Origin: an uncultured Microcaldota archaeon
GTDB lineage: Archaea; Micrarchaeota; Micrarchaeia; Anstonellales; Bilamarchaeaceae
Assembly: GCA_903835325.1 (NCBI GenBank)
Contig: CAILMU010000209.1
Coordinates: forward strand, 1-21,191
Direction: 5' to 3'
DNA: 21,191 nt
The notes under the pieces are model-generated. The model was not told the DNA's origin. It did not search any database and saw only the letters and a list, made by a program, of their open reading frames with translations. The translations under genes were made by a program, and so were the position numbers. This document shows, in pieces, positions 6,489 through 13,941 of the stretch. Numbering within the stretch: the stretch's first letter is position 1; the number at the start of each line of letters is the position of its first letter.

Positions 6489-9400
6489 TGGCAAACGATC
6501 CAAAAAGACTGAGCACAGAGGAGCTTGCTAAGCAGGCGCAGAAAATCAAGCGCACAACCGACACGATAGATGTACTTGAAGGCAAACCGGCTATCGCCGC
6601 GCGATTCGTGAAATCATTGTACGAGCCCCTGAAGGAGACGGTGAAAGAAACCGCGAAGCAGATATTCACAGATGCGAAATTCATGGACACGCTCGCGTTG
6701 GCGGTCGCCAAGCGCATCACCACCAACGGAGAGGCGCTCAAGACTCTCCTCGAGAACCCGGACATGTTTGACAAGGTAGTGAAGGGTGTCTCGGATACGC
6801 TGCAACCTGATATGGAAAGCGTGATAAAAGAGGAGATGAAAAAGCTCAAGACCCCGACAGCAGACGATGTCGCGGCCAAGCTCGTCGATACGGTCGCCGA
6901 CAAGATAGTCAACCCCGTCGCTCTCCAGCTGAAACCGACATTCGACGAGCTCGCGAAATCGCATATCGCGAGCGGCATGGCGATATCGCCTCTCTCATCC
7001 CGCAAGGGATTGTCACCGGATGAAATCCCGCCGGAGATATTGAGCGCGAGACTCTCCCCGCACGCCGGGCTCTCGCCGGAACAGGCCGCCGTCCTCGACA
7101 TGTTAGCGAGGAACCCCGCCGCATTCGAGCTCATCGTGAGGAATTACCCCCGGCTGAAAGCCACGTGCGAAGAGATAGCGAACGCCGAGATAATGGCGGT
7201 GCTTCTTTCCGACGACAGCCAGGAGAAGATGTTCGACCTCCTGCACCAGGATCCGGAGACGACGCTCAAAGCGCTTGTCTCTCTAACAAGGCTCACTACC
7301 GCAGATTTGAAGGACAGCCTGGCCAAGGTCGCGCAGAACGACTCGGGCTTCAACCTGCTGAAAACGAACGAATTCGACAATATGCTCAACGAAGCTGCCG
7401 AACGCATCCCCGCTCTTCTCTCGGCCTGCATGGTCAGGCAGACCGCGATAGTCCTCAACGACACGGACGAGGCGAGGGTGAAAAAGAGGCTCAGCGAGCT
7501 CGGCTCTATATATAATCAAGGGGTCCTGAGCTCCCTGGATTCGATAGCAAGCGCAAAGACCACTGATAAGGAGCTTTCGAGCGCGCTCGCATGCGTATTC
7601 CCGAGGCCTTCTGACATGGATTCCGCGCTTAAAGGCGTGCGGGTCTATGCGGATGCACAGCTCAACACGGTCCTCGACTCCCAGTTCGTCGACGCGATCA
7701 AGAGCAACAACCAAGAGGAGGAGCTCTACTCGCTCGTATCCTTCGCCCCCGGCTATCTGCTAGGCAGGCTCAGGAACTGCGTGCGCGATTATTCCTATCT
7801 CGAGACCGTCGCGGGAAAGAATCTCGGAACGAGCGAGGTGTTCAGAAGCGACTTCAAGCAAGCCTACCAGAATGTGCTGCTCCGCCATATCGGCAGGACG
7901 CTCCAGGACAGCGTGGAAAAAAGCATTGACCCTCATGAGAGCATGGAAGCCCTGAAGGCCGAAGGCCATGATACCGTCTTGGCGCTCATGGCGATAGCGA
8001 ACGACACCGTGCTTAGCACGCCCGAAGTCCGCTCAATGGCCAGGAGCTGCATCATCTCGGACATGATAACATATGAATATTATTTCAACGCGGTCGCCGC
8101 AAGCCACCTCAAGCAGATGAATATCATCTATCCTTCCCAGATAGACAATGACGAGAACCTCCTGCTTGAGCTCTACGGAGCCATCTCAAGGATGCCTGAA
8201 GAGGAATTCAGGAAGGTCGTGCTCTCTTCGTTCGGCGTGTCAAACCAGGAAAGCGAGAAGAAAGCCAAAGAAGCCATGGTCTATCAATACTCCCACGAGG
8301 TCCGCAGGAGGGTGTTCAATGCCCTGGTGCTGCCGAGCGAAGGCGCGGCTCGCGCCGAGATAGACAAGTTGGGCCCTGAGCACAAGCAGATGGTCCGCAA
8401 CTCGCTCGAAACGCTCCGCAGCTCCGTGAAAGCCGCGGATGAATTCGACGATGAGAAGAAATACGGCACGTACGAGGCGAGAATCGCCATCATGAGGCGC
8501 GCATCATCGCTGCTCTATCCTAAGGATTCGGCCGAGCTTGTCGCAGCCGCGCTCACGCTGGATGCGGCGAAATCTGCGATAGGGATAGACGACGAGCTCG
8601 ACCATCTCTACGAGGCCGCGCCCGAGACCACGCTCAAGCACCTCTCGTCTTTGCGCGATACGTTCACGCTCAGCGCAGCGCTCGCGACGATCCTGGGGAA
8701 GAATGTCCCCAAGGAATATCTCGAGGAAAAAGCCACGATGGTGGAAGGCATGTACGGCTCGCTCATGGTCGCGGAGTCGGTGAGGCTCCTCAGGGAACCT
8801 GCATACACGCTCGCGATAAAACAGTTCGAGTTTATACACGGAAAAGAAGCGGTCAAGCAGGCGCTGAAGCATGTGCTCGCCGACGAGGATCTGCGCAACG
8901 GAGAACTCTCGAAGCTCCTTCCGTCGCCCGCAGCTGCTGCCGTAGCCGGCCTTTCCTGGAGCGAGCAGAATGCTTCTCCCGTGATAAAAGCCGCTTTGGA
9001 AGCGCATTCCGAAGCAGTCGCTAAAGAAAGCGCGCTCATAGCCCGCAGGGCGAAAGACTCCCTCTATGGTTTCAAGGGCAGGGTCAGGGTCGCATCAGCG
9101 GTCCTCGACCAGGATGCCGACGACCTGGAGACCATATTCAACGCCAACATGTGGGATACGCTTGCCGACCTTAAGGAATTGCGCGAGGAAAGCATCCTGA
9201 GGCGCGACCTCTTCGACCTGATAGGCGCGAGCCCCGAGGATGCCGTCTTGGGCGAATCATCGAAATTCGTCGAAGGCTACTACATGGCGTTCCTGGTGGG
9301 CGCAGTCGTGACCGATCTATCAAAAAAGGACAGCCGCAGCCTGGTGAAGCAAAGCTCATCCGAGCACCCGGGCGACCTGCAGGCCGCCTTGAGGCTGGTA

Positions 9401-10018
9401 TCCGCCAACGAGAACGGCCTGATAGAGGACGACCTCGCCAAGCTATACCCGGCCGATTCGCTGGAGGCTGGCCGGGCGTTCATCATAAGAACTGCGCAGA
9501 TGCATCTGGCTGTGGATGAGATGAAGGCCAAGGCGCTTTCCACAGTCGCCACATCATCCGAACCTGCAAAAGACCTTTCAAGGGTATGCATGCAGAATCC
9601 GGATGTGGCGGCGATGGCGCTCCAGGACATCAACGAGCTCACCGCAGAGCAGCTCAACGACAGGATGTCCGAAGCCGCCGGGATGTCTGGAAGGAGATTC
9701 TCACCGGAGGTCGTCAAGCTGAAATCAGATGCGCTGAAATCCCTGTACAGCCGCTCTGTCAGGATGCTGGTAGTCCGGGCCCAGGGCCTGAAGGCGCCCA
9801 GCGAGAGGCTTGTCTCGATGGAAGCAATCGGCAAGGAGCACACGACTGCGGCAACGCAAGCGGTATCGACCCTGCTCTCGAGCAAGAAATACGTCCAGGA
9901 GGACGTTGAAGCATGGGCGGGCCTGAACGGCGCGCAGTTGGACAAATCAAAGGTGAAGGAGTTCACCAACGACGTTTATGAAAAATTGAGAAGCATGAAC
10001 CAAGGGGGTAGGAAATAA
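6488..10018 (+). CDS. 1176-aa helical protein of unknown function
   Basis: This very long protein has an almost purely alpha-helical composition: Ala, Leu, Lys, Glu and Asp dominate, with few Gly or Cys and little aromatic clustering. It has no signal peptide, no membrane span and no nucleotide-binding motif that I can see. A short Pro/Ser-containing loop near residues 170-195 separates an N-terminal helical part of about 165 residues from the rest, which resembles a superhelical scaffold of helix pairs. The start ATG overlaps the stop of the coiled-coil gene (TAATG) and is preceded by GGAGGGG; the end overlaps the next start in the same way. Codon use matches its neighbours. It may serve as a scaffold for the operon products. 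I cannot assign a family. Confidence 0.8.
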   Translation: MANDPKRLSTEELAKQAQKIKRTTDTIDVLEGKPAIAARFVKSLYEPLKETVKETAKQIFTDAKFMDTLALAVAKRITTNGEALKTLLENPDMFDKVVKGVSDTLQPDMESVIKEEMKKLKTPTADDVAAKLVDTVADKIVNPVALQLKPTFDELAKSHIASGMAISPLSSRKGLSPDEIPPEILSARLSPHAGLSPEQAAVLDMLARNPAAFELIVRNYPRLKATCEEIANAEIMAVLLSDDSQEKMFDLLHQDPETTLKALVSLTRLTTADLKDSLAKVAQNDSGFNLLKTNEFDNMLNEAAERIPALLSACMVRQTAIVLNDTDEARVKKRLSELGSIYNQGVLSSLDSIASAKTTDKELSSALACVFPRPSDMDSALKGVRVYADAQLNTVLDSQFVDAIKSNNQEEELYSLVSFAPGYLLGRLRNCVRDYSYLETVAGKNLGTSEVFRSDFKQAYQNVLLRHIGRTLQDSVEKSIDPHESMEALKAEGHDTVLALMAIANDTVLSTPEVRSMARSCIISDMITYEYYFNAVAASHLKQMNIIYPSQIDNDENLLLELYGAISRMPEEEFRKVVLSSFGVSNQESEKKAKEAMVYQYSHEVRRRVFNALVLPSEGAARAEIDKLGPEHKQMVRNSLETLRSSVKAADEFDDEKKYGTYEARIAIMRRASSLLYPKDSAELVAAALTLDAAKSAIGIDDELDHLYEAAPETTLKHLSSLRDTFTLSAALATILGKNVPKEYLEEKATMVEGMYGSLMVAESVRLLREPAYTLAIKQFEFIHGKEAVKQALKHVLADEDLRNGELSKLLPSPAAAAVAGLSWSEQNASPVIKAALEAHSEAVAKESALIARRAKDSLYGFKGRVRVASAVLDQDADDLETIFNANMWDTLADLKELREESILRRDLFDLIGASPEDAVLGESSKFVEGYYMAFLVGAVVTDLSKKDSRSLVKQSSSEHPGDLQAALRLVSANENGLIEDDLAKLYPADSLEAGRAFIIRTAQMHLAVDEMKAKALSTVATSSEPAKDLSRVCMQNPDVAAMALQDINELTAEQLNDRMSEAAGMSGRRFSPEVVKLKSDALKSLYSRSVRMLVVRAQGLKAPSERLVSMEAIGKEHTTAATQAVSTLLSSKKYVQEDVEAWAGLNGAQLDKSKVKEFTNDVYEKLRSMNQGGRK

Positions 10019-10848
10019 TGGCAAGGAAACCTATAATATTGGCACAGAATGGAGTTGCAAAGCCGGCAGCGCAGAAAGCGCCAGAGATAAGATTCATCGA
10101 TTCGGACAAGACGCCGTTCATGGAACCGCCGAGCCAGCTTCTGGCCGACGCGTCGAAAACGAGCGCCGGCAAACCCGTCGGACAGCTGGTGCTGGACAGG
10201 GACAAGACGCCGTTCAGGGCTCCGCCGGACTCGCTCCTAGCAGGAGCGGTGAATTCCCGCGGTCCGAACCAGTCAGAAGAGGCTGATATAGATTTCGATA
10301 AGACCACTCCAAGGCCCGTACGTGCAGCGCAAGTGGCGCTCAAGGTCCCTTCAGAGGCCAATGACGGGCCGACAGACATGGTGCCCTCCGGCAAACTGGG
10401 CGCTCCTATATCGGAGCCTCCGCGCGGCGTGCCGGAAGCGAGGCAATCCTCGCAGAGCGTATCGTTCCCGATAAAACAGGAAGCAGCGCAGAAGAGCGCA
10501 GTCTCAGGCGCATCTGTTGCCCAGGAGAAATCCTTCGCGACAGAACCGAGCGTCGTTGTGAAACAAGAGGCGGTCGCTCAAGCTCCGAAAGCTGAGAAAA
10601 CCCAGAAGAAGATGGATTGGACATCGTTCGTCACATTCTTCGGAGGCGCTGGGTTGGCACCGGCAGCCGCGCTCTACCTGAGCGGCTTCGGCAACAAGTA
10701 TGCCATCGCAGGGTATGTGGTCTTCGAGGCCATATGCACGGCGTTCTTCTCATATGTGCCTGACAAGGCGAAGTCAGGCGGCGATTCGCAGGGCGGACCT
10801 GCCAAGACAGGGCCCGACGGCACTATGATAAGCGGGGGGTCCAGCTGA
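10018..10848 (+). CDS. Two-TM protein with three 32-residue DKTPF-type repeats
   Basis: This 276-aa protein has three tandem units at its N-terminus, with DKTPF at residues 30-34, DKTPF at 62-66 and DKTTP at 94-98, exactly 32 residues apart. The first two share the wider pattern D-x-DKTPF-x-x-PP-x-x-LLA-x-A. A disordered Ala/Ser/Gln/Glu stretch follows to about 195. Two hydrophobic helices (about 203-222 and 226-246) are joined by a short GNK turn, and a Gly/Pro-rich tail ends the chain. With both ends on the same side, the repeats are most simply cytoplasmic. The repeated acidic-Lys-Thr-Pro core looks like a short interaction or phosphorylation motif and would suit regulation by the PP2C encoded upstream. 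Its start overlaps the previous stop (TAATG), so it is coupled to the helical protein gene. Confidence 0.8.
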   Translation: MARKPIILAQNGVAKPAAQKAPEIRFIDSDKTPFMEPPSQLLADASKTSAGKPVGQLVLDRDKTPFRAPPDSLLAGAVNSRGPNQSEEADIDFDKTTPRPVRAAQVALKVPSEANDGPTDMVPSGKLGAPISEPPRGVPEARQSSQSVSFPIKQEAAQKSAVSGASVAQEKSFATEPSVVVKQEAVAQAPKAEKTQKKMDWTSFVTFFGGAGLAPAAALYLSGFGNKYAIAGYVVFEAICTAFFSYVPDKAKSGGDSQGGPAKTGPDGTMISGGSS

Positions 10849-10868
10849 TAATAATTCGGTGATCACAT

Positions 10869-11960
10869 ATGAACAACAAATTGAAGCACTCGGAGAAGAA
10901 TGGGCCGGAATCGAAAGACCGGATGAGGACAGTAGGCATGGTGTGCGGTGTAGCTATCGCTGCCAGTACGCTCGCGATATATCGCTTCCACGATACGAAC
11001 ACAGAGCTCTACAAGAAGCAGATAGACGAGCTCAGGCAGACCGTCACAAGCGAGAAGGACCGCGCTGACAAGGCTGAAAAAGAGCTCAAGGAAACGAAAT
11101 ACACCCCCGGAAACGGCAAGTGCGAGTTCGCAAGGGGCGAGCCGCAGGGCAAATGGGCGATGGTCAAGGACAAGGACGGCAAAGACGTGATCCTCACCAG
11201 GAAAAATGCAGACGGCAAAGACGAGAATGTCCGCTCGGATTGCGGCTTTGTAGGGGATGGGATATACCAGAGCCAGAAAAGCAACGAAGGCGACAAAGCC
11301 AGCCTGAGCTACAGCGAGATAGACCGGCTCTGCAACGAGAGCGAGAAGCCGGAGAAGCCCCGCTTCGATTTCGTCGATGCGCCAGAATTCGGCACAAAGC
11401 CGATCCGCGTAAGGACAGTCGCGGCCGTGATATTCACCAAGGACGACAAGGTGAAGAACAGCACTAATGCTCTCGGCGAAGACGGCGTTCGCGACACGTA
11501 CAAGCCGAACGGCGACGACCGAACTATAGAGACCGCGCGCTACACGCACGAGATATGGTGCCCGAACATGTGGGGCGGCAAGAGGAAGGAGACCGCGAAA
11601 GTCGAAACCCCCAAGGCCGACACTCCGAAGACCGAGGTCGAAACCAAGGTGCCTGAAGAGGCTGAACCGATAAAACCAAAATGCAAGGCCGAAAACGTCG
11701 TGACCAACACCGCCCGCGGCCAGCTGGCCATGCAGATGCAGGGCAATTTCGACAAAGAGCTCGACAATGGCCCGGTCGAACTTTCAGTATCCGTGAACGT
11801 CAGCCCGACAGGAAGCGCGAACAGCTCGGGTTCTGTCAGCGCCAACGGCGTCGTGACCTCTTTCCCTGTGAACTTCAACGGCGTAAAATTCACTCCACCG
11901 GGAGATGTGTCCTATCCGTGCATAGTGCCTGTCACAGCCACGTTGCGCAAGCAAAAATGA
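10869..11960 (+). CDS. Membrane-anchored extracytoplasmic Cys-containing protein, paralogue of the 12109 gene
   Basis: The 363-aa product has a short basic cytoplasmic tail, one hydrophobic helix (about 21-38) and a charged coiled-coil stretch (43-77), then an outer region with six cysteines (85, 125, 155, 231, 272 and 351) that could form disulfides. A Lys/Thr/Pro/Glu-rich linker (about 240-270) divides two domains; the last has beta-rich, Ser/Asn/Val-rich composition. It shares with the protein encoded at 12109 a block around ALGxxGVxxxY followed by YTxxxxC, as well as overall order, so the two are paralogues. GGTGATCA lies just before the ATG, a strong ribosome binding site. It is 20 bases from the previous gene and closes the operon. 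The function is unknown, probably at the cell surface. Confidence 0.82.
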   Translation: MNNKLKHSEKNGPESKDRMRTVGMVCGVAIAASTLAIYRFHDTNTELYKKQIDELRQTVTSEKDRADKAEKELKETKYTPGNGKCEFARGEPQGKWAMVKDKDGKDVILTRKNADGKDENVRSDCGFVGDGIYQSQKSNEGDKASLSYSEIDRLCNESEKPEKPRFDFVDAPEFGTKPIRVRTVAAVIFTKDDKVKNSTNALGEDGVRDTYKPNGDDRTIETARYTHEIWCPNMWGGKRKETAKVETPKADTPKTEVETKVPEEAEPIKPKCKAENVVTNTARGQLAMQMQGNFDKELDNGPVELSVSVNVSPTGSANSSGSVSANGVVTSFPVNFNGVKFTPPGDVSYPCIVPVTATLRKQK

Positions 11961-11963
11961 GCC

Positions 11964-11977
11964 TTTTTTCATTTTTT
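11964..11977 (+). terminator. T-run terminator after the operon
   Basis: Two runs of six T (11964-11969 and 11972-11977) follow directly after the stop at 11960, with further T-rich sequence to 11997. Archaeal RNA polymerase commonly stops at such runs without a hairpin. Confidence 0.5.
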
Positions 11978-12025
11978 CCATATTTTCTTGCCTTTTCCCG
12001 GCCTTACACCGGGGCCGGCAATCTC

Positions 12026-12060
12026 TTTTTAAATCCTTTCATACACAATTATATATATTC
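12026..12060 (+). promoter_or_regulatory. Candidate promoter of the second membrane-anchored protein
   Basis: Two TATA-like boxes are visible, TTTTTAAAT at 12026-12034 and TTATATATATTC at 12049-12060. They predict starts near 12055 or 12080. The gene is therefore likely expressed separately from the operon before it. Confidence 0.45.
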
Positions 12061-12070
12061 ATAAACAACT

Positions 12071-12092
12071 GCCTCCCCTGGCCTGGGGAAGC
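12071..12092 (+). promoter_or_regulatory. GC-rich hairpin in the 5' leader
   Basis: TCCCC (12074-12078) pairs with GGGGA (12085-12089) around a six-base loop, and an outer GC/GC pair lies beyond a single mismatch. It ends about 16 bases before the ATG at 12109, close to the GGTAATGAT translation signal, so it could affect translation or mRNA stability. It could also end a transcript from the first box. Confidence 0.4.
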
Positions 12093-12108
12093 TAAAAAGG
12101 TAATGATT

Positions 12109-13158
12109 ATGGCGAACCCGACAATACAGACACAGGAAAAATCCTCCACAAGGAAATTGGCAGCCGCTTTGGCAGTGGTAGGGGCGGTAGCGGCATCCGG
12201 CGCATTGTGTGTCAACACATCTTTCAGCACAAAGGCTCCCAAGAACGAGTGCCGCTGCAAAGAACCAGATACCCTGGTTGTCGAAACCCCGAAATCAGCA
12301 TTCATCAAGAACGACGGCAAATGCGACTGGAAGAACAACGAGACGGGCGATGATTGCGACAGCATCACCATCGGCGACCGTGTCGTCACCAAGGGCATAG
12401 AGGATGTGAATGATCCCCACAACGACAAATACGACAAGGGCGAAGTCGACCTGACCTGCGAGAAGATGCTCAAGGGCGAGATAAAAAACCTGCCGTTCCC
12501 AAGGGTCGAGATAGTCGATGTCCCTGCCCTGGATGGGGAAGGGAAAGCCCATCCGCAGCACAACATCGCCGAAGTCCAGTGGAGAAGGATACTCCCGGGC
12601 GACCCGCTCAGGGATGAAAAAGACGCCCTCGGGCGCAAAGGTGTCAAGATACTCTACAACAAGGACGCCACCAACCAGGGTGTCGGTTCCATGAAATACA
12701 CGATTTTGCTCGATTGCGGAGACCAGGTGCCTGTCTATGTGAAGCCGGAAGGCCCGTTGCACTGCGATTTCTCGGGTGCGCAGGCGAACACCGCCTCGTA
12801 CGAGCATATCCGCGGTTATATGGGTTTCGCTGCGGGCGTGGTAAAGGGCAACAGGTCCGCGATCGTGGCACAGACCGGGGAGCCTGAGAGCCTGGATGTC
12901 AGGATATCCGGGACAGTTCTCGCAAACGGCACATTCTCCCCGTCAAGCGTCATGGCGACTGGGTCGAACGCTTCAACCGGCGCTGACAAATCCGTCGAGC
13001 TCATAAGCATCCTCAGGGGCACCCTGACCAGGTTTTTCGAGCCTCCGGACAAAGAATGCATCTACACGTTCCCGACCATCGGGATACGCGATTTCACGAA
13101 GCCGAAACCTGCTGAAACTAACGCCACCACCCCGGCTGAAGCCAATTCGAGCAAATGA
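12109..13158 (+). CDS. Membrane-anchored or secreted Cys-containing protein, paralogue of the 10869 gene
   Basis: The 349-aa product has a basic start followed by a hydrophobic Ala/Val helix (about 17-35) that is a signal peptide or anchor, then an outer region with eight cysteines (48, 50, 72, 83, 117, 203, 219 and 317). It shares with the protein encoded at 10869 the GKC motif, an E-[IV]-D-x-x-C segment, a VDxP segment, the ALGxxGVxxxY block and a following YTxxxxC, so a common fold is likely. The C-terminus is rich in Thr, Pro, Ala and Asn with NAT and NSS sites that could be N-glycosylated. An ATG at 12103 is also in frame; 12109 is preferred because GGTAATGAT then serves as the ribosome site. 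I know no described family for it. Confidence 0.8.
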   Translation: MANPTIQTQEKSSTRKLAAALAVVGAVAASGALCVNTSFSTKAPKNECRCKEPDTLVVETPKSAFIKNDGKCDWKNNETGDDCDSITIGDRVVTKGIEDVNDPHNDKYDKGEVDLTCEKMLKGEIKNLPFPRVEIVDVPALDGEGKAHPQHNIAEVQWRRILPGDPLRDEKDALGRKGVKILYNKDATNQGVGSMKYTILLDCGDQVPVYVKPEGPLHCDFSGAQANTASYEHIRGYMGFAAGVVKGNRSAIVAQTGEPESLDVRISGTVLANGTFSPSSVMATGSNASTGADKSVELISILRGTLTRFFEPPDKECIYTFPTIGIRDFTKPKPAETNATTPAEANSSK

Positions 13159-13205
13159 TTCGCTCCCTTCAGCATAAAGGGCAGGCGCGGCCTTCAGGCA
13201 TAATC

Positions 13206-13213
13206 CATTTATT
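13206..13213 (+). promoter_or_regulatory. TATA-like box for the HAD gene
   Basis: CATTTATT is centred about 25 bp before the ATG at 13235. No ribosome site precedes the ATG, which suggests a leaderless mRNA. Confidence 0.4.
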
Positions 13214-13234
13214 CTCTTTCTTCGAACTTCCTTT

Positions 13235-13918
13235 ATGCCGATCCACATCATATTCGATATCGACGATACCCTATACCCCTCCAGCGAATTCGCTTCCCAG
13301 GCGCGCAGGAACGCGGTGAACGCGATGATAACGATGGGCCTGGATGCGGATCCGGACCAGCTGCTTGCGGAGCTGGGAGGCATCATCCGCAGGAAAGGGT
13401 CGAATTACGAGCACCATTTCGATGACCTTTGCCGCAAACGGGGGATCAGGGAGCCGTCCAGGTTCGTCTCTGCCGCAATCGCCTCCTACCACGACACCAA
13501 GACCTCCATCCAGCCCTTTCCGACAGTGCCACTTACGTTGCTGCGCCTCAAAGAGGCCGGTTTCCGCCTCCATATAGCAACCAACGGCATCGCCGTGAAG
13601 CAGTGGGACAAGCTCATCAGGCTCAGGATACCCCTCTATTTCGACAACGTCTTCGTCTCAGGAGAGATGGGCCGGGAGAAGGACACGGGGTTCTTCCGCT
13701 CGGTTTTGAAGACCCTGAAAGCCAAACCAAAGGATTGCGTCATGGTCGGGGACAGGGAGGATACAGACATCCTGCCGGCCAAATCCGCCGGTATCCGGAC
13801 CATAAGGGTAATGGGAGGTAAACACGGAAAAGGGGGTAAAATAGCCTCCAAAGCCGATATATCGATCCCAGACATCAGCGCCCTCCCAAGCGCCCTGCGC
13901 GCTCTGGAACTCTTTTAA
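13235..13918 (+). CDS. HAD superfamily hydrolase
   Basis: This 227-aa cytoplasmic enzyme has all four HAD motifs: FDIDDTLY (7-14) with nucleophile Asp8 and acid/base Asp10, IATNG (114-118) with Thr116, Lys149 in GREKDTG, and VGDREDTDI (171-179) with the metal-binding acids. A helical cap lies between motifs I and II. The size and the DIDDTLY form fit the archaeal phosphatase group that includes glyceraldehyde-3-phosphate phosphatase-like and pyrimidine 5'-nucleotidase-like proteins. The phosphorylated substrate cannot be read from sequence. The TATA-like box 25 bp upstream indicates its own leaderless promoter. Its stop overlaps the next gene's TATA-like box. Confidence 0.88.
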   Translation: MPIHIIFDIDDTLYPSSEFASQARRNAVNAMITMGLDADPDQLLAELGGIIRRKGSNYEHHFDDLCRKRGIREPSRFVSAAIASYHDTKTSIQPFPTVPLTLLRLKEAGFRLHIATNGIAVKQWDKLIRLRIPLYFDNVFVSGEMGREKDTGFFRSVLKTLKAKPKDCVMVGDREDTDILPAKSAGIRTIRVMGGKHGKGGKIASKADISIPDISALPSALRALELF

Positions 13919-13920
13919 TA
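13913..13920 (+). promoter_or_regulatory. TATA-like box for the Cys-rich lipoprotein gene
   Basis: TTTTAATA overlaps the TAA stop of the HAD gene and is centred about 25 bp before the ATG at 13942, the spacing expected for a leaderless transcript. Confidence 0.45.
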
Positions 13921-13941
13921 CCTCCAGCACAAACCCAATCC

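Noticed and set aside
9280..9969. 229-codon antisense frame over the 1176-aa gene
   Set aside because: Its Ser/Ala/Thr-rich shadow translation has no independent support.
4758..11960. Ser/Thr kinase or FHA partner for the phosphatase
   Set aside because: I looked for kinase glycine loops, HRD/DFG motifs and FHA signatures in these proteins and saw none.
12130..12216. Lipobox in the 12109 protein (GALC near residue 34)
   Set aside because: The residues before the Cys do not fit a lipobox, so a plain signal peptide or anchor is preferred.
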